Part shown: positions 1 through 6,829 of the stretch, piece after piece
How positions within the stretch are numbered: the first letter of the stretch is position 1
Layout of the letters: each line of letters opens with the position of its first letter
Source of the DNA: Theodoxus fluviatilis
Lineage: Eukaryota > Mollusca > Gastropoda > Cycloneritida > Neritidae
Direction of reading: 5' to 3'
NCBI GenBank assembly: GCA_034096865.1
Contig: JAWQFJ010016358.1
Location: 25,001 to 37,015 of the forward strand
DNA: 12,015 nt
Program-made: the position numbers and the translations under genes
Notes under the pieces: generated by a model
What the model was told of the DNA's origin: nothing
What the model saw: only the letters and a program-made list of their open reading frames with translations
The model's database searches: none

Positions 1-262
1 TGTGTGTGTGTTCAGTGTGTGTGTGTGTGTGTGCATTTGGTGTGTGTGTGATATGTGTGTGTGTATTTGTACATAGGTAGGTGTATTTATGTGCTTGAAG
101 CACGAGTGCAAGTATGTGTGCTGTGGGTGATCATGCATTTGTGTATGTGTGTTTGTGCATGCACATGTGTGTGTGTCTGTGTCTATGCATGTGTGTGCAT
201 GCATTTGTGTGTGATTTATGTGTATATATGTGTGATGTATGCATGTGTGTGTGTGCATGGTT
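1..262. repeat. (TG)n-rich degenerate microsatellite
   Basis: The stretch is dominated by TG dinucleotides interrupted by short ATG, CATG and TTTG variants, and it probably continues left of the window. Open frames here read as Cys/Val/Met/Tyr-rich low-complexity peptide, as expected from translated TG repeats, so I do not call a gene. Alternating purine-pyrimidine runs of this kind can adopt Z-DNA and are prone to slippage. Confidence 0.93.
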
Positions 263-266
263 TGTT

Positions 267-555
267 GTTTCCATGACAACAGCCTGTCATGAACTGTTGT
301 CAATAGATAATCAGGCAGTGTTTCCATGACAACAGCCTGTCTTGAACTGGTGTCTATGGATAATCAGGCAGTGTTTCCATGACAACAGCCTGTCTTGTGC
401 TGGTGTCTATGGATAATCAGGCAGTGTTTCCATGACAACAGCCTGTCTTGTACTGGTGTCTATGGATAATCAGGCAGTGTTTCCATGACAACAGCCTGTC
501 TTGTGCTGGTGTCTATGGATAATCAGGCAGTGTTTCCATGACAACAGCCTGTCTT
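267..555. repeat. 53-bp tandem repeat, about 5.4 copies
   Basis: The anchor CCATGACAACAGCCTGTC recurs at 271, 324, 377, 430, 483 and 536, always exactly 53 bp apart; the last copy stops after about 20 bp. Each full unit carries GTCTATGGATAATCAGGCAG. The leftmost copy is the most divergent (GTCATGAACTGTTGTCAATAG), while the third to fifth copies differ mainly at one base (TTGTGCTGG versus TTGTACTGG). This fits recent expansion from the right side. The period is not a multiple of three and there is no coding signal. Confidence 0.95.
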
Positions 556-884
556 CTAACACTGCTTCCATGTAACCAGAGTTGTCAGCCATAGTCATTA
601 CATAGGATAAAAAGCATTTTCTCTACACTTTGTATTATGCAAAATTCTCTCAGTGAAGAATGAAACGATAATGCATATTCAGTGTCCAAAACATTTATTC
701 AGTTGTGAAATTTTCTTTGAGTGATGTATTGCAGTAGATCTCTCCTCCATCAATTCAGCACATCACAAGACATTCAGTGGTAATTAATACACAATTCTTA
801 CTCCAAACTGAGCTCGACACAGACACGACACTCATTTGGTGTAGACAGTGGCATTTTCTTTTTGAGAATCTGCCAATGTCAGTA
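556..884. other. No gene or repeat seen
   Basis: This is AT-leaning single-copy-looking sequence between the 53-bp array and the ATGATG tract. Neither strand has a convincing protein signal. A minus-strand frame at 755-1078 is a His/Tyr/Asn-rich translation that comes mostly from the adjoining trinucleotide tract. Confidence 0.6.
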
Positions 885-1135
885 ACGATGATGACTACAA
901 ATATGATGATGTTATTATAATGATGATGATAAAAATGATGACAATTATAATGATGCTTATAATGATAATAATCATAACAATGATGATGAACATGATCATG
1001 ATTATGCTGATGATGACAATTATGTTTATGCTGATGATTATGATAGCAATGATAATAATGATGATCATGATAAAACAACTACAGTGACAATAGTCATAAT
1101 GATGATGATAACAATTATAATAATATCTAATAATA
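885..1135. repeat. Degenerate ATG/AAT trinucleotide-rich tract
   Basis: The tract consists of GATGATGAT, ATAATGATG and AACAATGATG motifs with many interruptions. On the minus strand it reads as ATT/ATC-type simple repeat directly beyond the inferred 3' part of the SINE. Many SINEs end in such simple repeats, so it may be an overgrown SINE tail (inference). The His-rich and Ile-rich minus-strand frames across it are translated simple sequence. Confidence 0.85.
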
Positions 1136-1228
1136 ACTGTCAAGTGATAACAACAGGAAGATCATTCTAAGTGTCCTTAAAGGAGACTTAGGGCACTTTC
1201 ACTCCTGGTCGCCTCAGTGCTCAGTTCT
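1136..1228 (-). mobile_element. Inferred 3' part of a tRNA-derived SINE
   Basis: Read on the minus strand, the last array unit ends CCACCCAGTA and then leaves the repeat with GAACTGAGCACTGAGGCGAC, followed by unique sequence and then the trinucleotide tract. With the tRNA-like head at 5121-5229, this gives the order promoter head, body, 36-bp block, tail and simple repeat expected of one minus-strand SINE whose body has been expanded. The outer boundary is uncertain and no target-site duplication flanking the whole element was found by eye. Confidence 0.4.
1167..1191. repeat. 25-bp near-perfect palindrome
   Basis: The sequence runs from CTAAGTGTCCTT through a central A to AAGGAGACTTAG. Eleven of twelve base pairs match; the only mismatch is G1173 against G1185. 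It lies just outside the left edge of the 36-bp array, within the inferred SINE 3' part, and could form a tight hairpin or cruciform. No function can be assigned from sequence. Confidence 0.8.
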
Positions 1229-2092
1229 ACTGGGTGGTGGAGAGAGGCGGTGCAGGTTAAGTTTACTGGGTGGTGGAGAGAGGCGGTGCAGGTTAAGTCT
1301 ACTGGGTGGTGGAGAGAGGCGGTGCAGGTTAAGTCTACTGGGTGGTGGAGAGAGGCGGTGCAGGTTAAGTTTACTGGGTGGTGGAGAGAGGCGGTGCAGG
1401 TTAAGTCTACTGGGTGGTGGAGAGAGGCGGTGCAGGTTAAGTCTACTGGGTGGTGGAGAGAGGCGGTGCAGGTTAAGTTTACTGGGTGGTGGAGAGAGGC
1501 GGTGCAGGTTAAGTTTACTGGGTGGTGGAGAGAGGCGGTGCAGGTTAAGTCTACTGGGTGGTGGAGAGAGGCGGTGCAGGTTAAGTTTACTGGGTGGTGG
1601 AGAGAGGCGGTGCAGGTTAAGTTTACTGGGTGGTGGAGAGAGGCGGTGCAGGTTAAGTCTACTGGGTGGTGGAGAGAGGCGGTGCAGGTTAAGTTTACTG
1701 GGTGGTGGAGAGAGGCGATGCAGGTTAAGTTTACTGGGTGGTGGAGAGAGGCGATGCAGGTTAAGTCTACTGGGTGGTGGAGAGAGGCGGTGCAGGTTAA
1801 GTTTACTGGGTGGTGGAGAGAGGCGGTGCAGGTTAAGTTTACTGGGTGGTGGAGAGAGGCGGTGCAGGTTAAGTCTACTGGGTGGTGGAGAGAGGCGGTG
1901 CAGGTTAAGTTTACTGGGTGGTGGAGAGAGGCGGTGCAGGTTAAGTTTACTGGGTGGTGGAGAGAGGTGGTGCAGGTTAAGTTTACTGGGTGGTGGAGAG
2001 AGGTGGTGCAGGTTAAGTTTACTGGGTGGTGGAGAGAGGCGGTGCAGGTTAAGTTTACTGGGTGGTGGAGAGAGGCCATGCAGGTTAAGTCT

Positions 2093-2596
2093 ACTGGGTG
2101 GTGGAGAGAGGCCATGCAGGTTAAGTTTACTGGGTGGTGGAGAGAGGCCATGCAGGTTAAGTCTACTGGGTGGTGGAGAGAGGCCATGCAGGTTAAGTTT
2201 ACTGGGTGGTGGAGAGAGGCGGTGCAGGTTAAGTTTACTGGGTGGTGGAGAGAGGCGATGCAGGTTAAGTCTACTGGGTGGTGGAGAGAGGCGATGCAGG
2301 TTAAGTTTACTGGGTGGTGGAGAGAGGCCATGCAGGTTAAGTTTACTGGGTGGTGGAGAGAGGCGATGCAGGTTAAGTCTACTGGGTGGTGGAGAGAGGC
2401 CATGCAGGTTAAGTTTACTGGGTGGTGGAGAGAGGCCATGCAGGTTAAGTCTACTGGGTGGTGGAGAGAGGCCATGCAGGTTAAGTTTACTGGGTGGTGG
2501 AGAGAGGCGGTGCAGGTTAAGTTTACTGGGTGGTGGAGAGAGGCGATGCAGGTTAAGTCTACTGGGTGGTGGAGAGAGGCGATGCAGGTTAAGTTT
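2093..2596. repeat. Higher-order block duplicated within the 36-bp array
   Basis: Scoring each unit by its variants, units 25-30 (2093-2308) read CA-T, CA-C, CA-T, GG-T, GA-C, GA-T. Units 33-38 (2381-2596) repeat the same six states in order. The offset is eight units, 288 bp. This implies a multi-unit duplication rather than independent mutation. Confidence 0.75.
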
Positions 2597-3310
2597 ACTG
2601 GGTGGTGGAGAGAGGCCATGCAGGTTAAGTCTACTGGGTGGTGGAGAGAGGCGATGCAGGTTAAGTTTACTGGGTGGTGGAGAGAGGCCATGCAGGTTAA
2701 GTCTACTGGGTGGTGGAGAGAGGCCATGCAGGTTAAGTCTACTGGGTGGTGGAGAGAGGCGGTGCAGGTTAAGTTTACTGGGTGGTGGAGAGAGGCAATG
2801 CAGGTTAAGTCTACTGGGTGGTGGAGAGAGGCGGTGCAGGTTAAGTTTACTGGGTGGTGGAGAGAGGCGATGCAGGTTAAGTTTACTGGGTGGTGGAGAG
2901 AGGCCATGCAGGTTAAGTCTACTGGGTGGTGGAGAGAGGCGGTGCAGGTTAAGTCTACTGGGTGGTGGAGAGAGGCCATGCAGGTTAAGTTTACTGGGTG
3001 GTGGAGAGAGGCCATGCAGGTTAAGTCTACTGGGTGGTGGAGAGAGGCGATGCAGGTTAAGTTTACTGGGTGGTGGAGAGAGGCAATGCAGGTTAAGTTT
3101 ACTGGGTGGTGGAGAGAGGCCATGCAGGTTAAGTCTACTGGGTGGTGGAGAGAGGCGGTGCAGGTTAAGTCTACTGGGTGGTGGAGAGAGGCGGTGCAGG
3201 TTAAGTTTACTGGGTGGTGGAGAGAGGTGGTGCAGGTTAAGTTTACTGGGTGGTGGAGAGAGGCGGTGCAGGTTAAGTTTACTGGGTGGTGGAGAGAGGC
3301 GGTGCAGGTT

Positions 3311-3325
3311 AAGTTTACTGGGTGG
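3311..3325. repeat. Left target-site duplication of the LINE
   Basis: AAGTTTACTGGGTGG ends where the minisatellite is broken by non-array sequence (CAGACATAC). The same 15 bp restart the array directly after the poly(A) tail at 4686-4700. A break without duplication would have resumed with TGGAGAG, so the 15-bp backward jump in phase supports a true duplication. Confidence 0.8.
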
Positions 3326-4194
3326 CAGACATACATGTCATATTCATAAAAGACTGGTACAACAAAAATATGTTATATATACGTGATATCCTTGATCCAA
3401 CAGGAACATGGAAGACATTCGAAGAATGTAAAAGGCAATTTGGCTTAGCAGGGACTTTTTTAGACTATGAGCAACTTAAAAGAAAAATTCCGAAGGAATG
3501 GGTGGAAATAATTCGTAATTCGGGCGGCAAAGTAACCCAGCAGCGTCAACATCAAATTTGCATCAGAAATCTAACATCAGCCAAAACAGGGTTAAGAAAC
3601 ATTGATAACACCATGATTCAAACTCGAGATATATCGACTGGTCAGAAAAAATGGGAGCGGATATATCCCAACATATTATGGAATGAAATATGTGAAGCAA
3701 CCAGGGCTGCCACAACCTCTACATACCTTAAAAGTGTCCAATATAAAATTAACAATCACATAATATATACAAATAGACTCCTCCACCGGATAGGAATAAA
3801 GAACAGTGAAAAATGTGATTTTTGCGGAGAAGGCAGCGAAACAATAACTCACCTATTTGTAGAATGCCCAATAGTATGTAGCTTTTGGGCGGATATGTCA
3901 GAATTCCTTCACAAGAACACAGACCTAACTTTACCAACGAGTCCTCAAAATTTACTCTTTGGTACAGCTCCTCATAACAAACTGATTAATCACATTCTGC
4001 TGTTGGGAAAATCTTTCATTCACAACTGTAAATATAGAAGTTGTCAACCAAACACTAAGGGCTTCCTGAACATTTTACGACAAAACGCAATAATTGAAAA
4101 ATTCATTGCCCAAAGCAGCAACAACACTGACAACTACATCAATAAATGGGGTGACCTGTGCACTATTTTAGGAGGTACTACTCCTGAATGTTAG
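3326..4194 (+). CDS. LINE reverse transcriptase ORF, C-terminal fragment with zinc-binding domain
   Basis: The frame encodes about 289 residues ending at TAG/TAA-type stop 4192-4194. An upstream GTG at 3322 would lie in array sequence and is not a real start, because the 5' end was lost at insertion. Residues are numbered from that GTG. The fragment begins in the region after the polymerase core (about 1-60, motif RDILDPTG) and continues with the conserved SVQYKINNHIIYTNRLLHRIG segment split around 138-157. A zinc-binding motif follows with Cys165, Cys168, His177 and Cys182 (C-x2-C-x8-H-x4-C), as in zf-RVT domains of LINE polyproteins. The segment around LLFG at 211-214 and LLLGKSF near 226-232 also matches LINE C-termini. 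In complete elements this region lies downstream of the polymerase domain in the protein that carries out target-primed reverse transcription. The catalytic YxDD segment is absent by truncation, so no enzyme activity is expected. Codon use is AT-rich. Confidence 0.85.
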
Positions 4195-4205
4195 CACGAG
4201 ATAAA

Positions 4206-4219
4206 CTCTCTCTCTCCCT

Positions 4220-4278
<59 letters not shown>

Positions 4279-4290
4279 TCTCTCTCTCTC
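4206..4290. repeat. (CT)n microsatellite in the LINE 3' region
   Basis: This nearly pure CT run with a few CCCT interruptions starts about a dozen bases past the LINE stop codon. It probably belongs to the element's 3' untranslated region, expanded by slippage. The Ser/Leu-rich frame across it is translated simple sequence. Confidence 0.92.
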
Positions 4291-4310
4291 ACGCACGCGC
4301 ACGCGCGCGC
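4291..4310. repeat. Alternating CA/CG tract
   Basis: ACGCACGCGCACGCGCGCGC is a strict purine-pyrimidine alternation of 20 bases, rich in CG, next to the polypyrimidine CT run. CG alternation is the sequence type most prone to Z-DNA. Whether it does so here is unknown. Confidence 0.85.
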
Positions 4311-4332
4311 AGCACCAATCTACAGCATGTGT

Positions 4333-4374
4333 CTAATCCTTCCTTTTCGATTTCGCTTTTCGTAGAAGGATTAG
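4333..4374 (+). other. LINE 3' region hairpin 1
   Basis: CTAATCCTTC (4333-4342) is perfectly complementary to GAAGGATTAG (4365-4374), giving a 10-bp stem with a 22-nt loop. The loop contains TTTTCGATTTCG at 4344-4355, which recurs exactly in hairpin 2. It lies between the ORF stop and the internal A tract. LINE 3' hairpins can be bound by the element's reverse transcriptase; that role is an inference here. Confidence 0.75.
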
Positions 4375-4435
4375 CACTTTTTTCTCTTTTTTTTGTTCTT
4401 TTTTTATTATTAATTTTGTTCTTTCTGAGATCCTT

Positions 4436-4456
4436 AAAAAAAAAAAAAAAAAAAAA
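4436..4456 (+). repeat. Internal A21 tract of the LINE
   Basis: Twenty-one adenines follow a T-rich stretch and lie about 200 bp before the terminal A tail. This could be a simple A-rich tract of the 3' untranslated region, or a fossil tail followed by transduced or duplicated sequence. No AATAAA is seen just upstream of it. Confidence 0.85.
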
Positions 4457-4475
4457 TCTCCTGCCCCTCCATTCA

Positions 4476-4489
4476 CCCCCCCCCCCCCC
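4476..4489. repeat. C14 homopolymer
   Basis: A run of fourteen cytosines sits in the segment between the internal A tract and hairpin 2. It is a likely site of length polymorphism and of sequencing error. Confidence 0.9.
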
Positions 4490-4534
4490 TCTATTCCCTC
4501 ACTCCTTTATCCAGTAGTTTAAACAGTGGAGCTA

Positions 4535-4565
4535 CTCCTTCATTTTCGATTTCGTACAGAAGGAG
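4535..4565 (+). other. LINE 3' region hairpin 2
   Basis: CTCCTTC (4535-4541) pairs with GAAGGAG (4559-4565) around a 17-nt loop containing TTTTCGATTTCG at 4543-4554, identical to the loop core of hairpin 1. The seventh pair counted from the loop is C-G here (4535/4565) and A-T in hairpin 1 (4336/4371), a compensatory change that keeps the stem. It lies about 75 nt upstream of AATAAA. Confidence 0.75.
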
Positions 4566-4641
4566 ATAATTATTAGTTAAAGTAGTTAATATATGTGTAT
4601 GTTTGTATGTGTACTTTCATATATGTATCAACTTCTTTATT

Positions 4642-4647
4642 AATAAA
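4642..4647 (+). promoter_or_regulatory. LINE polyadenylation signal AATAAA
   Basis: A canonical AATAAA lies 13 nt before the first base of the A tail at 4661, the usual spacing for cleavage and polyadenylation. This marks the 3' end of the retrotransposed RNA. Confidence 0.9.
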
Positions 4648-4660
4648 CATATTGAAACTT

Positions 4661-4687
<27 letters not shown>
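4661..4687 (+). repeat. LINE poly(A) tail
   Basis: Twenty-seven uninterrupted adenines join directly to array sequence. The last two may be target bases, because the duplicated target begins AAG. The lack of interruptions fits a relatively recent insertion. Confidence 0.93.
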
Positions 4688-4691
<4 letters not shown>

Positions 4692-5120
4692 ACTGGGTGG
4701 TGGAGAGAGGCGACGCAGGTTAAGTTTACTGGGTGGTGGAGAGAGGCGGTGCAGGTTAAGTTTACTGGGTGGTGGAGAGAGGCGGTGCAGGTTAAGTTTA
4801 CTGGGTGGTGGAGAGAGGCCATGCAGGTTAAGTTTACTGGGTGGTGGAGAGAGGCGGTGCAGGTTAAGTTTACTGGGTGGTGGAGAGAGGCCATGCAGGT
4901 TAAGTTTACTGGGTGGTGGAGAGAGGCGGTGCAGGTTAAGTTTACTGGGTGGTGGAGAGAGGCGGTGCAGGTTAAGTTTACTGGGTGGTGGAGAGAGGCG
5001 GTGCAGGTTAAGTCTACTGGGTGGTGGAGAGAGGCGGTGCAGGTTAAGTTTACTGGGTGGTGGAGAGAGGCGGTGCAGGTTAAGTTTACTGGGTGGTGGA
5101 GAGAGGCGGTGCAGGTTAAG
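4686..5120. repeat. 36-bp minisatellite, right array, 12 copies, beginning with the second TSD copy
   Basis: This has the same unit and orientation as the left array. The first ACTGGG is at 4692 and the last at 5088, giving twelve units. Bases 4686-4700 are the second copy of the 15-bp target duplication. Almost all units have the TTT form, with one TCT unit near 5011. The first unit carries GAGAGGCGACGC (4711-4715 CGACG), a state not seen elsewhere. The last unit ends GTTAAG and runs into CACCTTGCCC, where the inferred SINE head begins. Confidence 0.96.
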
Positions 5121-5229
5121 CACCTTGCCCAAGGGAGGCAACTCTAGAACCCCTGTAGTACAGAACTCTGCACCTGTTGGCCTGGAAGCAGCTGCAAGGC
5201 AGGGGCCTTGACCATTGCACCAGAGGCCT
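5121..5229 (-). mobile_element. Inferred tRNA-derived SINE head
   Basis: Read on the minus strand, this starts near GGCCTCTGGTGCAATGGTC. It contains an exact match to the tRNA A-box consensus TRGYNNARNNG at 5222-5212 (TGGTGCAATGG). A degenerate B box, GGTTCTAGAGT, lies at 5151-5141. It then runs CCCTTGGGCAAGGTGCTTAA into the 36-bp block. The GGGCAAGGTGCTTAACC...CTCCACCACCCAG style resembles the body of tRNA-derived SINEs known from invertebrates (recognition from memory, not a search). The 60-nt gap between the boxes is longer than in a tRNA, so an internal insertion or a chance match remains possible. It is not a functional tRNA gene. Confidence 0.45.
5212..5222 (-). promoter_or_regulatory. 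Candidate RNA polymerase III A box
   Basis: TGGTGCAATGG on the minus strand matches every position of TRGYNNARNNG. Its partner B box at 5141-5151 keeps GGTTC and the A at position seven but departs from the consensus elsewhere, so transcription today is doubtful. Confidence 0.4.
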
Positions 5230-5230
5230 G

Positions 5231-5415
5231 GTCTTACTCACTGTAACAACAGCCGTGCTTCAAGTTCAACCCATTGGGTGTTGTAACTTATACAAAGGTG
5301 GATGGCGTTATCAGTAGTATAAATGGTTGATGTCTTACTGAAACAACAGCCATGATTCAACTCACTGGGTGTTATACAAGGTGGATGAAGTAAGCAAGGC
5401 TATAAGTGTTTGATG
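5231..5415. repeat. Diverged two-copy direct repeat
   Basis: A segment at 5231-5331 (GTCTTACTCACTGTAACAAC, later TTGGGTGTTGTAAC and ACAAAGGTGGATG, ending in AAATGGTTGATG) is repeated at 5332-5415. The second copy has GTCTTACTGAAACAACAGCC, CTGGGTGTTATACAAGGTGG and ends GTGTTTGATG. It has several deletions. No protein signal is present. The first copy begins just where the inferred SINE head ends. Confidence 0.75.
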
Positions 5416-5957
5416 CATGAAGTTTAAATGGAATTGCCATTAACAATTTAGCAATACTTATTCCATCTCATAAGCTCTAATTTCCCCTAAAATGATCTCA
5501 CTTTAAGAAATATTCATTTGCATTCACTGTAAAACAGAATGAATGAACATCCTGAAAAATATTGATACAACCACACAAAAAAGTATGGCTGTTAAACATG
5601 AACAAGGAATAATGTATCATGACAACTGTAGGTAACTGATGGAATGTATCATAAACAGTGTCCATCAACATATAAAACAATGCTATTATGCACAGTAGCT
5701 AGGAGAAAGATTACGCAAAGACTTAAAAACTGTGAATGGCATTGTAATGGAAACTTCTTACAAAGACATATTCAGTCAGAACTCCCATCTAGGGTGACAC
5801 ATCTCAACTAATCAAATGGTGGTGCAAATACACATCAAGAAATGCAGTGTCAAAGTTCGTCACACATACAACTATTCTCAAAGTGTGATCTGTTGTGTTT
5901 GTAGAATGATTCGCAATTCGACACCATTGCGGTTCAAATTACAAGTTCCATCTTCAG
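5416..5957. other. No gene or strong repeat seen
   Basis: This is AT-rich, non-repetitive-looking sequence. Short frames at 5498-5680 (minus) and 5816-6019 (plus) have no recognisable motif, and their lengths are expected by chance. Confidence 0.55.
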
Positions 5958-6030
5958 TGAAATTCCCTCACACCAGAAATATTACACATAAAATTAAAAT
6001 GAAATTCCCACACACCTGAAATGTCACACA
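5958..6030. repeat. 42-bp imperfect duplication
   Basis: TGAAATTCCCTCACACCAGA at 5958 recurs at 6000 as TGAAATTCCCACACACCTGA, followed in both copies by related AATRTYACACA sequence. It is a two-copy tandem duplication of unknown significance. Confidence 0.65.
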
Positions 6031-6299
6031 TTTGTTAAGTATAACTTGGCACCATATGGATGTCTTTCAGAGCATCAATACAGCTATTATGCCAACACAA
6101 ACCCCTCACTATCAAAGTTTCAATACAATAGTGAGTTTTCTTAATGACCAATGGTTAATAACCAATGAATTTGTTTGTTGGTGGTGGTGATGATACACAT
6201 ACAGTCCCCTAGAAGAACTGCTGATAAGACAAGTAATGTAACATTACAAACATCATAACTTCGACAAATAAAACTTCATTGTTATGCAAGAGTGATCAT
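6031..6299. other. No gene or strong repeat seen
   Basis: The sequence is AT-rich with a short GGTGGTGGTGATGATA run near 6180. I see nothing that supports a gene on either strand. Confidence 0.5.
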
Positions 6300-6829
6300 A
6301 AAAGACCCATGACAACAAATCAAGGCAATGCAAAAACAGCTTGTACAAAGAAATATCCCAACAGAAGCCTTTCCGTCCAAGGTGAATGCAGACTCCCTAC
6401 ATCAGCTGACACCACAGCTGACTCCACCACCAGTCCTGGACTCCACACCACAAAGGCCAGCAAGCACAGCAGTGTGCACAGACGTCATACAACACCTTTG
6501 CCTTGGACACAGTGTGTCTGTCAACACCTACATCCAGAGTGTCACCTGTCCATAAATGGCACACTCCATCAACACAGACCTACATGAACAACAGGTGCTT
6601 CTAAAAAAAATTCTAGATATATCTCAATATGCACCAACACACACAACAGGCACCAGCCCAGTATGCAGTGTGGCACCATCTTCAATGTCTCTGCAAATGT
6701 ATTCTAGCATGTGCATTGTAACAAAGGACTTCTCTCAACTCATCAAGAAGTTGTGCAACAATCCTTGTAGTATACAGGACACCAGGGTTCAGTATGCATA
6801 ACATTCATGGAATTCATCCCTAAAAGTAG
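6300..6829. repeat. Diverged block of the 6.3-9.3 kb repeat field
   Basis: Parts of this block recur to the right. The CATACAACACCTTTGCC segment at about 6485 through the CTGTCCATAAATGGCA region aligns by eye with about 9133-9215. The GCAGTGTGGCACCATCTTCA segment at 6665 and its continuation to about 6733 align with the 79-bp units at 8459-8774. Pro/Thr-rich frames at 6279-6587 and 6328-6555 have no domain signature. Since related copies carry indels and substitutions without frame conservation, I do not call a gene. Confidence 0.6.

Larger units (their letters stand above)
1229..3325. repeat. 36-bp minisatellite, left array, 58 copies
   Basis: The unit starts ACTGGGTGGTGGAGAGAGGC and ends with NNTGCAGGTTAAG plus TTT or TCT. 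Exact 36-bp spacing from 1229 to 3317 gives 58 full units and a 9-bp partial. Variation is confined almost entirely to two sites: the dinucleotide after GAGAGGC (GG, GA, CA or AA, plus rare GAGAGGTGG) and T/C in the AAGTNT triplet. Because 36 is twelve codons, any frame without a stop in one unit stays open for the whole array. The roughly 700-residue frames on both strands therefore do not indicate a protein. The array is interrupted at 3325 by a LINE and resumes at 4686. Confidence 0.97.
3326..4687 (+). mobile_element. 5'-truncated non-LTR retrotransposon (LINE, L1/Tx1-like)
   Basis: This 1362-bp insertion in the 36-bp array has the hallmarks of target-primed reverse transcription: a 5'-truncated reverse-transcriptase frame, a 3' untranslated region, AATAAA, a 27-base A tail and a 15-bp target-site duplication. 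The nick inferred on the bottom strand, CTT^AACC, resembles the TT^AA-type sites preferred by L1-like endonucleases. The remaining frame is free of stops, which suggests a fairly young copy. It lacks the endonuclease and catalytic reverse-transcriptase domains and so cannot move by itself. Assignment to an L1/Tx1-like clade rests on the style of the C-terminal motifs; other LINE clades are possible. Confidence 0.9.

Noticed and set aside
755..1143. His-rich and Ile-rich minus-strand frames
   Set aside because: They are translated ATGATG/ATAAT simple sequence with no domain content.
1177..3349. Two frames of about 710-720 codons, one on each strand, with a 12-residue repeat (TGWWREAVQVKF on plus; HPVNLTCTASLH on minus)
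   Set aside because: They are open only because the 36-bp period is twelve codons and the unit lacks stops in those frames. Both strands are open at once, variation tracks a CpG rather than codon position, and the array is flanked by SINE-like sequence and contains a LINE. The similar frames at 4640-5147 are the same effect.
4188..4517. Ser/Leu-rich small protein after the LINE ORF
   Set aside because: It is a translation of the CT microsatellite, T-rich stretch, A21 and C14 tracts of the LINE 3' region.
1229..5120. CRISPR-like array
   Set aside because: Repeats are head to tail without unique spacers and the context is eukaryotic.
5121..5229. Functional tRNA gene
   Set aside because: Only the A box matches well. 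The B box is degenerate, the boxes are 60 nt apart, and I could not draw a cloverleaf with an anticodon arm.
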